DNA of 45,736 bases from Saccharofermentans sp. Its GTDB lineage: Bacteria > Bacillota > Clostridia > Saccharofermentanales > Saccharofermentanaceae. Shown one piece after another: positions 9,901 to 15,608 of this stretch (positions are counted from its first letter, which is position 1; every line of letters begins with the position of its first letter). The notes below the pieces were generated by a model that was given only the letters and a program-made list of their open reading frames with translations, was not told where the DNA came from and ran no database searches. The translations under genes and the position numbers were made by a program. The DNA is taken from positions 1 through 45,736 of the forward strand of contig JAIKVV010000013.1 of NCBI GenBank assembly GCA_024685385.1. Reading direction: 5' to 3'.

Positions 9901-9999
9901 AAATACTATTCCCTGTCCAACGAATAAACATGCAGTGATCAAGGCAAGAAAGAAGCTTATAGGCTTTTTAATTTGCTTAGCGTGTTTCACAAAAGTCAC
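3907..9999 (-). CDS. Giant LPATG surface protein: NlpC/P60-like head, SpaA/Cna-B domains, four VaFE ester-bond domains
   Basis: A 2,030-residue secreted, wall-anchored protein. Residues 1-41 form a signal peptide ending near VEAAEDS. Residues about 55-290 look like an NlpC/P60-type cysteine peptidase or amidase: Cys91 in TLDCVSFVEL, His247 in VALHVGIYYE, and His262 as a possible third residue. Residues about 320-1425 are a series of SpaA/Cna-B-like folds; several carry an early lysine (VKKID, KITKIDK) and a late glutamate (YEIKEDVPEG, YYLVESEAPEG), as in isopeptide-bonded domains. Three of them contain acidic Asp/Asn loops (760-771, 1129-1141, 1231-1242) like the calcium loops of SdrD B-domains. 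Residues about 1435-1990 are four VaFE (T-Q ester-bond) domains. LPATG is at 1993-1997, followed by a hydrophobic helix and a basic tail. The start at 9999 is GTG; a second GTG at 9990 has a better-placed AGGTGA. It is flanked by DUF5688 (7 bp) and its sortase (overlap). The role is inferred as an adhesin or stalk with a hydrolytic tip. Confidence 0.92.
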   Translation of the reverse strand: MTFVKHAKQIKKPISFFLALITACLFVGQGIVFDSANVEAAEDSFKLFGINTDMTAKEFADNIGRYAKAMSGYKYGLTGTRYDSSETTLDCVSFVELVYKLACGTAKGKGSSGLVSSSDNWRSDIKYYKDPNSTNPINISSWTVTAKDIYGLCKPYSHNLRAFRSDVLDNAASGVSHTSFTDVKNAKFYSDRIIDGDPSVNKSEADSAWKSLLSKIKYSDGSLGASNGDIMIFYEDGCDSYSDVALHVGIYYEIDGVPGLYHCSDSKGVTYVKEGNNVSYKVTKDSSTGHYGVRWEALSSGISKDVALTHMAAYKTVDQEYPVRIGFLINKTFKDYLFTGAEFTVYEEDKKTVRGKITDNDGNGVYSNYKDVSGDAFLYLGKVSSDSTSISKTFYISESKVPADVITDSGSFRAKEEYGDKGLYKVEVSYKSQTQDPDTGTLTYKVSGGNLKESISKTVSSYSAVDSYKDNSNKVRLANDSGDYLKFHEALWLSLTKKTNDEKIYDTKVTKLTLRKADNTALAHYMYSDSGWGWYLNDGATYYGKYYPLMADTDYKVTETYSVPVFHCYEGKTLSYKVSNADWQDKTYRFSTKGKALGEQINIVCTNTVDSSVFSLKKSVNYGTKENFSFALLTKDRSKILAKGISDSKGIVIWKYYGTSSTELTESASIILPAGSYRLEETVPQGQTTSYGGIMYYDVPKGFKEDSSGKYFYREISVDDNGLELTVDNNLPYGSISGNKSAPKGNQFDISKVSFSLYYDKNNNGTADNSDSLITTGTVDKNGSIIWKDDVKHLSYGRYVVSEKWDPLKFSYSDGSYGYYVSHNESGWNKKSDCCYEKAFEIDDGHRSFSFIVVNSEDSSELSLTKTFLSEGDLALTDFELLYKGKVIAQGTAKSDGKSGYSTLVTWTYEGKKVQTLKVPAGEYEIREYIPEVYYKKTGIRFSYATPEGWFRSEDGKYFYKKITVARDVPCKADAANVLQKGDLTVKKIDEAAEADKEFVFNIYWRGNGNKPEDIGRFDDDHLLDTIKVKTRKKDKGEGSFTLKNVPYGFYEIKEDVPEGYSLVWNNSSDYNGIVHVDGKTGSNDGIITGTNKINVTVRAVKTDEWTGKIIVDPGTYSPERKLKYTLYDDLNSNGHLDSDELSSGREISDLDNDGIIMFPNVGKGDYLLKETGSIDGYFLSDVVLSFSVETPQDIVLYPEDEPYAVPLKITKIDKDDQRRLSGAEFELYVDSNNNLRLDEDDKKALVMVDGKLTQAIIKESEKGIYECNGLLHFNDGSEEFGHGYILFEKNAPEGYFFVSDNGYTKDNTTVVFTVDAQDCDGKDFILSPKVYTIENKTGSVSVHKSSEEGVLIPGAVFDVYKDEECHDMIGRMSDNNGIYFYKGLDVGKYYLVESEAPEGYERDPEVYPFEIKYDDPDVVVENALAGKYKLEGKFVNCSIHTSARDKRFSNEYEMMLSADGSAVIVDKVYFDGLIKDVEYELEGTVLYSKDYTKADGSLIKAGSVFRSNEGKAFSSKRSFVAGKDGKYILSANGLTVEGYVEISIPVDSELLSEILVPVVISEKMYRKDTGLPVGSHNDLNAVRQMLIPVDVSTELTADDSKSHIVKAGADVELKDRIECRNLSCGKRYKITGTLLDTDTGEKILDRNGKEISSEVIFTLTKENAKNISAYDYLDENGRQCTEYLADIDVVVPFRLNTDDLDGRSITAFEYLYIEEKKDFVKIAGHEDINDDHQTVICEKKIPEIKTVLIDSSSNTKTVSYGNRILLTDKISYRGLITGLTYTMEGMLFDKTAGDYLKDNGKPVTTYVDFVPETESGNVDMSFTVDSTLIKGHDIVAFQTLWRNAVVVASHCDEGNSDQTVTVPSCMTCASTEQGTKVIESMRKAVIIDYVEYKGLTPGQKYCIVASLYSDKGAGLVRKDGSLLEKKVSFVPEKADGKVDVSISFSNNLLDPGTVIVVFEDIYLNDYLNSEEDVLVTCHRDLTCKEQSIAVRLPATGERENNLEKVFVLLLMIFLTSLFLDLKDRRHRCL

Positions 10000-10006
10000 C
10001 TGCCTT

Positions 10007-10936
10007 TCATCCCGCTACATCTTCAACAATGCCGTCGTAATAAGTTACTTTATGGTCTCCTTTCTTGTATCCGTAAACATTAAAAGACAATACATCCGAC
10101 TTGCTCATATGGTTGCAATTAACATCTTCAACCATCGCACACAAAGACTTTCTGTTATAAGCTTCATTATCTGCAAGGATTATCAGATCGTGGACAGATG
10201 AGGGTATGATCACAAGATCCGTACCTGTCTCTTTAACGATATTTTCGAAAATCTCTGGATAAAGCAAAGCAGTTGCGCCAAGGTATCTGTGCTGATTGGT
10301 AAGGACCAATATATCAGGACCTTCAATTTGATCATCAGAAAAATCTACGCCGTCGGAGATCTCGCCCAGCATAGTTCTCATATCTTTACATACAGGCGTA
10401 AGCATCCTCCTCGTATTGGAATAAGCCTTACTGTACAGTTGCTTTTCAGTAAGATTAGCGTGCTCTGCAAGATCCTTGTCTATTACAAAACTCATCACTC
10501 CATATTCATCAATAGATATGATCCTTCTGTATATAATTGCCATATCCAGGAAAGTCCTGTGCGGAAGATCAGAGATATATTCCTCATTGCCCTGAATTCC
10601 GATCAGTTGGATAACGACATTTTCGAGCAATGAATTCGCTGAAAAGCAAGGGATTTCAGGCTTATCACCTTTAAGTGCCTTTGATATCGTTCCGGCAGTT
10701 TCAGTCATTACATGATAAAAATCACCGCATTCAAGATAATCTTCATACATGGTCTCAACATAGAAAGTAGGCGCTGCATACGCCTTGGGCGGATCAGAGG
10801 GTGCAACGCTTACACCGGTAAGTTTGGCGTTAACCTTTCTGATCTCATTTACTTTCAGTTGATAATCCGAAAACTCATCTCCAAGATATTCCAGGAATTC
10901 GTCAAGCACCTTCTCTTTAAACTGTTCGTAATTCAT
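10007..10936 (-). CDS. DUF5688 family protein
   Basis: A 309-residue protein resembling DUF5688, a family of unknown function frequent in Clostridia. It begins MNYEQFKEKVLDEFLEYLGD and has no signal peptide or membrane segment, so it should be cytoplasmic. Visible regions include PTFYVETMYEDYL (about 60-72), RTFLDMAIIYRR, and a C-terminal part with LVLTNQHRYLGATALLYP and DLVIIPSSVHDLIIL. I chose the ATG at 10936 because it has AAAGGAGA 7 nt upstream; a longer reading from 10978 would start inside a terminator hairpin. It is the first gene of the surface operon, ending 7 bp before the adhesin. Its role there is unknown. No catalytic motif was recognised. Confidence 0.8.
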   Translation of the reverse strand: MNYEQFKEKVLDEFLEYLGDEFSDYQLKVNEIRKVNAKLTGVSVAPSDPPKAYAAPTFYVETMYEDYLECGDFYHVMTETAGTISKALKGDKPEIPCFSANSLLENVVIQLIGIQGNEEYISDLPHRTFLDMAIIYRRIISIDEYGVMSFVIDKDLAEHANLTEKQLYSKAYSNTRRMLTPVCKDMRTMLGEISDGVDFSDDQIEGPDILVLTNQHRYLGATALLYPEIFENIVKETGTDLVIIPSSVHDLIILADNEAYNRKSLCAMVEDVNCNHMSKSDVLSFNVYGYKKGDHKVTYYDGIVEDVAG

Positions 10937-10965
10937 AATCGTTCTCCTTTGCATGGTATTGGGCA

Positions 10966-10994
10966 TAAAAAAACGCACCCTGCCAGGGGTGCGT
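10966..10994 (-). terminator. Intrinsic terminator between rpe and the DUF5688 operon
   Basis: On the minus strand ACGCACCC (10994-10987) pairs perfectly with GGGTGCGT (10980-10973) across a 6-nt loop, followed by a run of seven T. This is a strong Rho-independent terminator for the def-to-rpe operon. It lies only 30 bp before the DUF5688 start and downstream of the best candidate promoter for that gene, so it may also act as an attenuator. The sequence AAACGCA at 11005-10999 repeats part of the left arm and could pair with the right arm plus T-tract. Confidence 0.85.
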
Positions 10995-11021
10995 CAGATG
11001 CGTTTATTTATGTTCACCATG

Positions 11022-11051
11022 ATGATACTACGGACTGCCTGTCTCAATCAA
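11022..11051 (-). promoter_or_regulatory. Candidate promoter for the DUF5688-adhesin-sortase operon
   Basis: On the minus strand TTGATT (11051-11046) and TATCAT (11027-11022) are separated by 18 bp, four and five matches to the sigma-A hexamers. Transcription would begin near 11015 and pass through the hairpin at 10966-10994 before the DUF5688 start. It lies directly downstream of the A-tract motif at 11055-11116. Confidence 0.45.
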
Positions 11052-11054
11052 CGG

Positions 11055-11116
11055 CAATCGTCGGAAAAAAACTGCAAAAACTACGATTACGGCAGATTAT
11101 TTTTCCGTTTTTTCCG
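11055..11116 (-). promoter_or_regulatory. A-tract motif upstream of the sortase operon (copy A)
   Basis: In plus-strand view this holds CAATCGTC (11055-11062), then CGG-A7-CTG-CAAAAACTAC (11062-11084), then an inverted outer element with two T-tracts each ending in CCG (11100-11107, 11108-11116). The central block matches the block at 31467-31491 upstream of the TadE/G operon, in the same orientation to the downstream genes. The roughly 10-bp phasing of A-tracts would bend DNA. Inferred to be a binding site for a shared regulator; no family is identified. Confidence 0.45.
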
Positions 11117-11117
11117 A

Positions 11118-11777
11118 TTATCCTACAGCAATATTATAAAGTTCCATCACTGCAGCCGCATGATCATCGTTTCTGAATACGGCATCGCCTGCAACTAAGA
11201 TGTCGCAGCCTGCTCCGTAAACACGTTTTGCTGTCGTCTTGTTTATGCCTCCGTCACAGGAGATCAGGGTCTTACAAGCCTTATCATCAATTGCTTTTCT
11301 TACGGCTTTGATCCTGTCGTCGGAGATCTCCATATAGCCCTGACCGCCGAATCCGGGTCTTACGGTCATGAGAAGGATCTTGTCTGTCTTATCTACAAAA
11401 GGAAGGATCAGTTCGATCGGAGTATCGGGGTGAACGGCAATGCCTGATTTGATGCCGTAAGATCTTATGAGTTCGGATAATTCCACAGGGTCATCAGTAC
11501 ATTCAAGATGGAAAGTGATTATATCAGAACCTGCATCAACAAAGGGCTTGATGAACTTCTCGGGATTGGTGATCATGAGATGTACATCAAGTATCTTATC
11601 AGTGTGTTTTCTCAAGGACTGAACTATCGGGATACCGAAAGAAAGGTTATCCACATAATGTCCGTCCATGACGTCGATATGTATGTACTCGGCTTCACCT
11701 TCTACTGCTTTTAATTCATCCATCAGATATCCGAAATCAGCTGACAATATCGAAGGCGCTATGAAACATTCTCTCAT
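11118..11777 (-). CDS. rpe: Ribulose-phosphate 3-epimerase
   Basis: Interconverts ribulose 5-phosphate and xylulose 5-phosphate in the pentose phosphate pathway; a cytosolic TIM-barrel metalloenzyme. The 219 residues carry the family motifs APSILSADFGYL at the N-terminus, YIHIDVMDGHYVDNLSFG with metal-binding His and Asp, DVHLMITNPEKF, MTVRPGFGGQGY, and the C-terminal CDGGINKTTA and LVAGDAVF. It is the last gene of the def operon; its ATG overlaps the rsgA stop (ATGA). A strong terminator follows about 125 bp downstream. Confidence 0.97.
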   Translation of the reverse strand: MRECFIAPSILSADFGYLMDELKAVEGEAEYIHIDVMDGHYVDNLSFGIPIVQSLRKHTDKILDVHLMITNPEKFIKPFVDAGSDIITFHLECTDDPVELSELIRSYGIKSGIAVHPDTPIELILPFVDKTDKILLMTVRPGFGGQGYMEISDDRIKAVRKAIDDKACKTLISCDGGINKTTAKRVYGAGCDILVAGDAVFRNDDHAAAVMELYNIAVG

Positions 11778-12679
11778 ACCGGTCTTATTCTCCTCTTATA
11801 GTTATTTCTATTATTATACAGATACTCGTACTCTTCGCGGTATCTTAAGTAACGGCCTCTGTCGATCTTCCCTTCTTCAAGGTCCTCCAGAACGGCACAT
11901 CCTGTCTCGGACAGATGTCTGCAGTCGTCAAACCTGCACTTTCCGGCGGATCTCATGATCTCAGGATATCCTTTAACAACATCTTTATAATCTGTTCCGA
12001 CATCGAAAAGTGATAAAGAAGTAAAGCCGGGCGTATCAGTTATGAACCCTGTTTTTGTATCGAAAAGCTCAACATGACGGGTGGTATGCTTTCCGCGTTT
12101 AAGCCTGTCACTGACATCACCGGTCTGCATTATATCATTCTCGAGGATATTATTGCATACCGTACTCTTGCCTACTCCCGAAGGTCCTGCAAAAGCTACG
12201 ATTCCGGACGGTGCAACTTCGGCTAGTTCTCTTGATGAAAAGAGTTTTCCTTTTGATGATCGGTAAACCTTAAAGCCTGCAGAAGTATATATGTCAGACA
12301 GAGTATCTGCCTGTTCCGGATCCAGATCACATTTGGTAAAGAGCAAGACCGTGCTGATATTAAGGTTTGCGCATATGACAAGGAGCTTATCCGTCAATGT
12401 CAGATCAGGCTGCGGATCGCAGACGGCAAATGTAAGGATAAGGCAGTCGATATTGGCTACGCTCGGTCTTATCAGGAAATTCTTTCTCGGCAGGATGTCA
12501 TCGATAACATAAGGTATGTCAGGATCTCCCGATTCTGATACTTTGACTTTATCCCCAACGGCAGGAACGACACCCGACTTGCGGATGCCGCCTCTTATCT
12601 GACAAAGGATCCTGTCCCCTGCTTCGCGCCTGACGGTATATGTACCGCCAACGCCTTTAGTGATTATACCTTCGATCAT
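11774..12679 (-). CDS. rsgA: Small ribosomal subunit biogenesis GTPase RsgA
   Basis: RsgA is a circularly permuted GTPase that acts in late 30S assembly. The 301 residues show an N-terminal OB-fold, the G4-type motif FTKCDL, the later G1 P-loop AGPSGVGKST, the G3 DTPGF, and the C-terminal zinc motif CRFDDCRHLSETGC. In Bacillus the orthologue (cpgA) sits beside prkC and is linked to that kinase; the same order is seen here. It overlaps prkC and rpe by 4 bp each (ATGA), indicating translational coupling. Confidence 0.97.
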   Translation of the reverse strand: MIEGIITKGVGGTYTVRREAGDRILCQIRGGIRKSGVVPAVGDKVKVSESGDPDIPYVIDDILPRKNFLIRPSVANIDCLILTFAVCDPQPDLTLTDKLLVICANLNISTVLLFTKCDLDPEQADTLSDIYTSAGFKVYRSSKGKLFSSRELAEVAPSGIVAFAGPSGVGKSTVCNNILENDIMQTGDVSDRLKRGKHTTRHVELFDTKTGFITDTPGFTSLSLFDVGTDYKDVVKGYPEIMRSAGKCRFDDCRHLSETGCAVLEDLEEGKIDRGRYLRYREEYEYLYNNRNNYKRRIRPV

Positions 12680-14847
12680 GTCCTTTCGCCCGGTTCTCCC
12701 TGATCCTGATCGGCAGGTGTCGGCTTAGGCTTGGGCGTAGGCGTAGGCGGATCCGTAGGTTTCGGTTTAGGCGTAGGTGTACTGGTCGGCGGCGGAGCTT
12801 CCGTAGGCTTAGGCTTAGGAGTAGGTGTCGCCGTCGGAGTAGGTGTCGGAGTTGCCGTAGGCGCAGCAGTAGGCTTAGGCTTAAATACCGCGGTCATGGT
12901 AACATCCTTATCTCCTACGATCAGTGTATAAGTACTGTCAACGGAAACCTTGTTTCCGAGTTCATCGAGCCAGCAATCGAACTCATTTCCTTCGGAAGGC
13001 GTAGCAGTAATCGTGATGGTCGTGCCGGGTGCATACTGACCGCCGCCTTCGGCTGTACCGCCGCCCTGGGCAATAACGTTGATGTTGGTCAGCTTAGGTG
13101 TCGGTGTAGGCGTACCGCCGTTCTCCCAATCTTCCTTTGTGCCGACATAAACCTTAATGGTCGAATTGCGCTGGATCGAATTACCTGCTGCAGGATCAGT
13201 CAACATAACATACTGCTTGTCAGGTGAGAGATTGAGAACTGTCTCAGCTCCGTAGAGTTTATAGTTCAAAACAGCATCAAGAAGCTTCTGGGCCGCTTTA
13301 TCCATTGTCATGCCCTTAATATCAGGAACGACGCTACTAGTGGGCTCAGCCGCATATACGATAACAACGGGATCGTTCTTGGAAAGCTGGGATCCGGCTT
13401 CCGGTTCGGTCCTTATGACAAGATCGGGCTTCACGTCTTCAGTCGTCTCGGATCTTACGGAAACATTCAGTTCAAGACTGGTAAGAGCCTTAAATGCATC
13501 TTTGTAATCGAGGCCTGCATAATCCGACAAAATGATCTTTTCCTGTTCGGAAGCAACCGTCAATACAAGAACATTAAGGGGACTGTTAAGTTTTATCGTT
13601 ACGCCCTCATTGATGCTCTGTTCAAGAACAGTGCCCGGGAGGATCTTATCCATCTGCTTATATTCTTCTCTATGTCTTACACCGAATTTATCAAGTTCTT
13701 CTATGACATTATCGATATTCATTCCGACATAGTTCTTTATCGTGTAATCGGTATTCTGCTCAACAGTTGTCGCATTCTGAACAGATTTAACAACTAACAC
13801 GCCGAGTCCGATAAGGACAGCCGCTATGCACAGGATGATCAAAGCCAATATGATATTATCCCTCATCCTGGATCTTCTTCTGGATTCAGCAGACCTCTCG
13901 ATATCCGAGATCTTCTCATAATTGGGATCCTGTCTGAAAGAGATGTTCTGCTCAGCGGTATTTGTTTCCTTTGTGCTTGCGGTAATGACACCGTAAACGC
14001 CGTTAGGATCAACGAGAAGAGAATCAAGCTCGCCAACCATCATGCCGAGAGTCGCATAACGCTTGTCAGGGGACTTCTGCATACATTTATTGATGATGGC
14101 ATCAAGACCGGCCGGGATTCCCGGCATTAAAGAGGATGCAACAGGAGGTGTTTCCTGCAGATGCTTAACTGCAATGGCAACATTGGAATCGCCGTCGAAA
14201 GGCACTCTGCCCGTGATCATCTCGAAAAGAGTAACACCTAAGGAATAAACATCAGATGCAGGCCCGACATTACCGCCTCTCGCCTGCTCGGGAGAGAAAT
14301 AATGAACGGAACCCATGGCTCCTCCTGCCATAGTGATCGTTGTGGAAGAAGCAGCTCTTGCAATTCCGAAGTCTGTGATCTTAGCGATCTTATCTCTGGA
14401 GATAAGGATGTTCTGAGGCTTAATGTCCCTGTGAACGATACCGTTCTGATGAGCATAATCCAAAGCAAGACCGACCTGGATAACGATCGGGACTGCCACT
14501 CTCCAGTCAAGGTGTCCGTTCTGGCTTATCAGTTCTTTAACGGTTATGCCGTCAACATATTCCTGAACGATATACCTGTAATTGCCTTCATGACCAACGC
14601 CGAAGACCTTAACGATATTTGAATGGTTAAGAGAAGCGACTGACTTTGCTTCCGTGTCAAACCTTCTGATGAAATCCTCATCAGCCGAATATTCGGGTTT
14701 TAATACCTTTATGGCAACATTGATGCCGGTATTCATGTCGATACCGAGATAAACATTAGCCATGCCACCTCTGCCGATCAACTTGACGATACGGTATTTA
14801 CCTGCAAATATCATGCCCTCAGGGCCCTGATTCTGGTTCATGTTCAA
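12676..14847 (-). CDS. prkC: PASTA Ser/Thr protein kinase with B-repeat-like domain and Pro/Thr tail
   Basis: A Hanks-type membrane kinase that senses wall fragments. The kinase domain (about residues 17-280) shows the Gly-rich loop GRGGMANVYLG, VAIKVLKPE with the ATP-binding Lys, the catalytic loop HRDIKPQN, DFGIA, and a Thr/Ser-rich activation loop ending in the SPEQARGG segment. One transmembrane helix lies near 331-353. Three PASTA units follow (about 365-580). Unusually, the extracellular part continues with a module resembling an InlB-type B-repeat or InlB/Flg_new-like domain (587-655) and a Pro/Thr/Lys tail (656-723). The start is TTG at 14847 with GGAG 6 nt upstream; an ATG at 14841 is an alternative. 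It overlaps prpC and rsgA by 4 bp each. Confidence 0.95.
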   Translation of the reverse strand: MNMNQNQGPEGMIFAGKYRIVKLIGRGGMANVYLGIDMNTGINVAIKVLKPEYSADEDFIRRFDTEAKSVASLNHSNIVKVFGVGHEGNYRYIVQEYVDGITVKELISQNGHLDWRVAVPIVIQVGLALDYAHQNGIVHRDIKPQNILISRDKIAKITDFGIARAASSTTITMAGGAMGSVHYFSPEQARGGNVGPASDVYSLGVTLFEMITGRVPFDGDSNVAIAVKHLQETPPVASSLMPGIPAGLDAIINKCMQKSPDKRYATLGMMVGELDSLLVDPNGVYGVITASTKETNTAEQNISFRQDPNYEKISDIERSAESRRRSRMRDNIILALIILCIAAVLIGLGVLVVKSVQNATTVEQNTDYTIKNYVGMNIDNVIEELDKFGVRHREEYKQMDKILPGTVLEQSINEGVTIKLNSPLNVLVLTVASEQEKIILSDYAGLDYKDAFKALTSLELNVSVRSETTEDVKPDLVIRTEPEAGSQLSKNDPVVIVYAAEPTSSVVPDIKGMTMDKAAQKLLDAVLNYKLYGAETVLNLSPDKQYVMLTDPAAGNSIQRNSTIKVYVGTKEDWENGGTPTPTPKLTNINVIAQGGGTAEGGGQYAPGTTITITATPSEGNEFDCWLDELGNKVSVDSTYTLIVGDKDVTMTAVFKPKPTAAPTATPTPTPTATPTPKPKPTEAPPPTSTPTPKPKPTDPPTPTPKPKPTPADQDQGEPGERT
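12679..12882 (-). repeat. Low-complexity Pro/Thr/Lys-coding repeat at the 3' end of prkC
   Basis: About 200 bp made of short variants of GTAGGCGTAGG and GTAGGCTTAGG in plus-strand view encode the TPTP, KPKP and TEAP runs of the kinase C-terminus. It is wall-spanning or linker-like low complexity, and prone to length change by slippage. Confidence 0.85.
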
Positions 14848-15608
14848 TTCGATCTCCCTACACTTTCTTTTTCCTTGCCGCGTACTATTCCAACAGCAGC
14901 GGTACTATTATCCATACTTCCCTGATCAACGGCTTTATCAACCAGAATCCTGCAAAACTCCGCAGGGGCGTCTTTATGGTTTCTGATGTCAGTTATGTCA
15001 TCATCCGAAACGGCGGAATAAACTCCGTCCGTCAGAAGGACAACACAATCACCGTCTTTCACTTTTACTTCATCAATATATGGCGACAGATACATATTCT
15101 CTCCGACCACCATCGTCAAGAGATTACGCAAAGGATGACGCTTTGCCTCCTCTTCCGTTATCTGTCCGGATTCAAGAAGGATCCGGGCACGGTTATGATC
15201 TTTGCTGATACATATCAGTTCATCTTCCGTAACAAGGTACGCGCGGCTGTCTCCGACATGTCCTATAGAAACATATCCGTCGGCAAGGACAGCCACAGTC
15301 AGTGTGGTGCACATTCCGGTATACTTCGGCTCGTCAACACACTTTCTTAATATTTTACCATTTACTGTATTAAAAAGGCGTAACAAAAACTCTTCCCTGC
15401 CGCTGCCATCAAGATCACCGTTCCAACCTTCGGAAAGGATCTTTGTCGCTTCCTCACAGGCTATCTTACTTGCGATCTCCCCGAAAGGCGCGCCGCCAAG
15501 CCCGTCCGCTATTACAAGAAATGCATGATCACCGGACACCGTGCATTTCACGGAGTCCTCATTCTTTTCCCTGTATGGGCCCTTATCGCTGTATTCCCCT
15601 GTCAGCAA
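14844..15608 (-). CDS. prpC: PP2C-family Ser/Thr phosphatase PrpC
   Basis: A metal-dependent phosphatase that reverses phosphorylation by the neighbouring PrkC. Motifs seen are the N-terminal SDKGPYREKNEDS, FLVIADGLGG, SIGHVGDSRAYL and VLLTDGVYSAVSDDDI, carrying the metal-binding aspartates. I prefer the TTG at 15608: GGAGGG lies 6 nt upstream, it gives the usual short lead before the first motif, and it overlaps rlmN by only 7 bp. The ATG at 15644 would overlap rlmN by 43 bp and has no good ribosome binding site. The stop overlaps the prkC start. Confidence 0.95.
   Translation of the reverse strand: MLTGEYSDKGPYREKNEDSVKCTVSGDHAFLVIADGLGGAPFGEIASKIACEEATKILSEGWNGDLDGSGREEFLLRLFNTVNGKILRKCVDEPKYTGMCTTLTVAVLADGYVSIGHVGDSRAYLVTEDELICISKDHNRARILLESGQITEEEAKRHPLRNLLTMVVGENMYLSPYIDEVKVKDGDCVVLLTDGVYSAVSDDDITDIRNHKDAPAEFCRILVDKAVDQGSMDNSTAAVGIVRGKEKESVGRSN

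Noticed and set aside
10937..10978. Longer N-terminus for the DUF5688 protein starting at 10978
   Set aside because: The start would fall inside the terminator stem, and the ATG at 10936 has a strong ribosome binding site with the family's normal beginning.
12719..12882. Short direct repeats suggesting a CRISPR array or satellite
   Set aside because: The units are irregular, have no unique spacers, and encode the in-frame Pro/Thr tail of the kinase.
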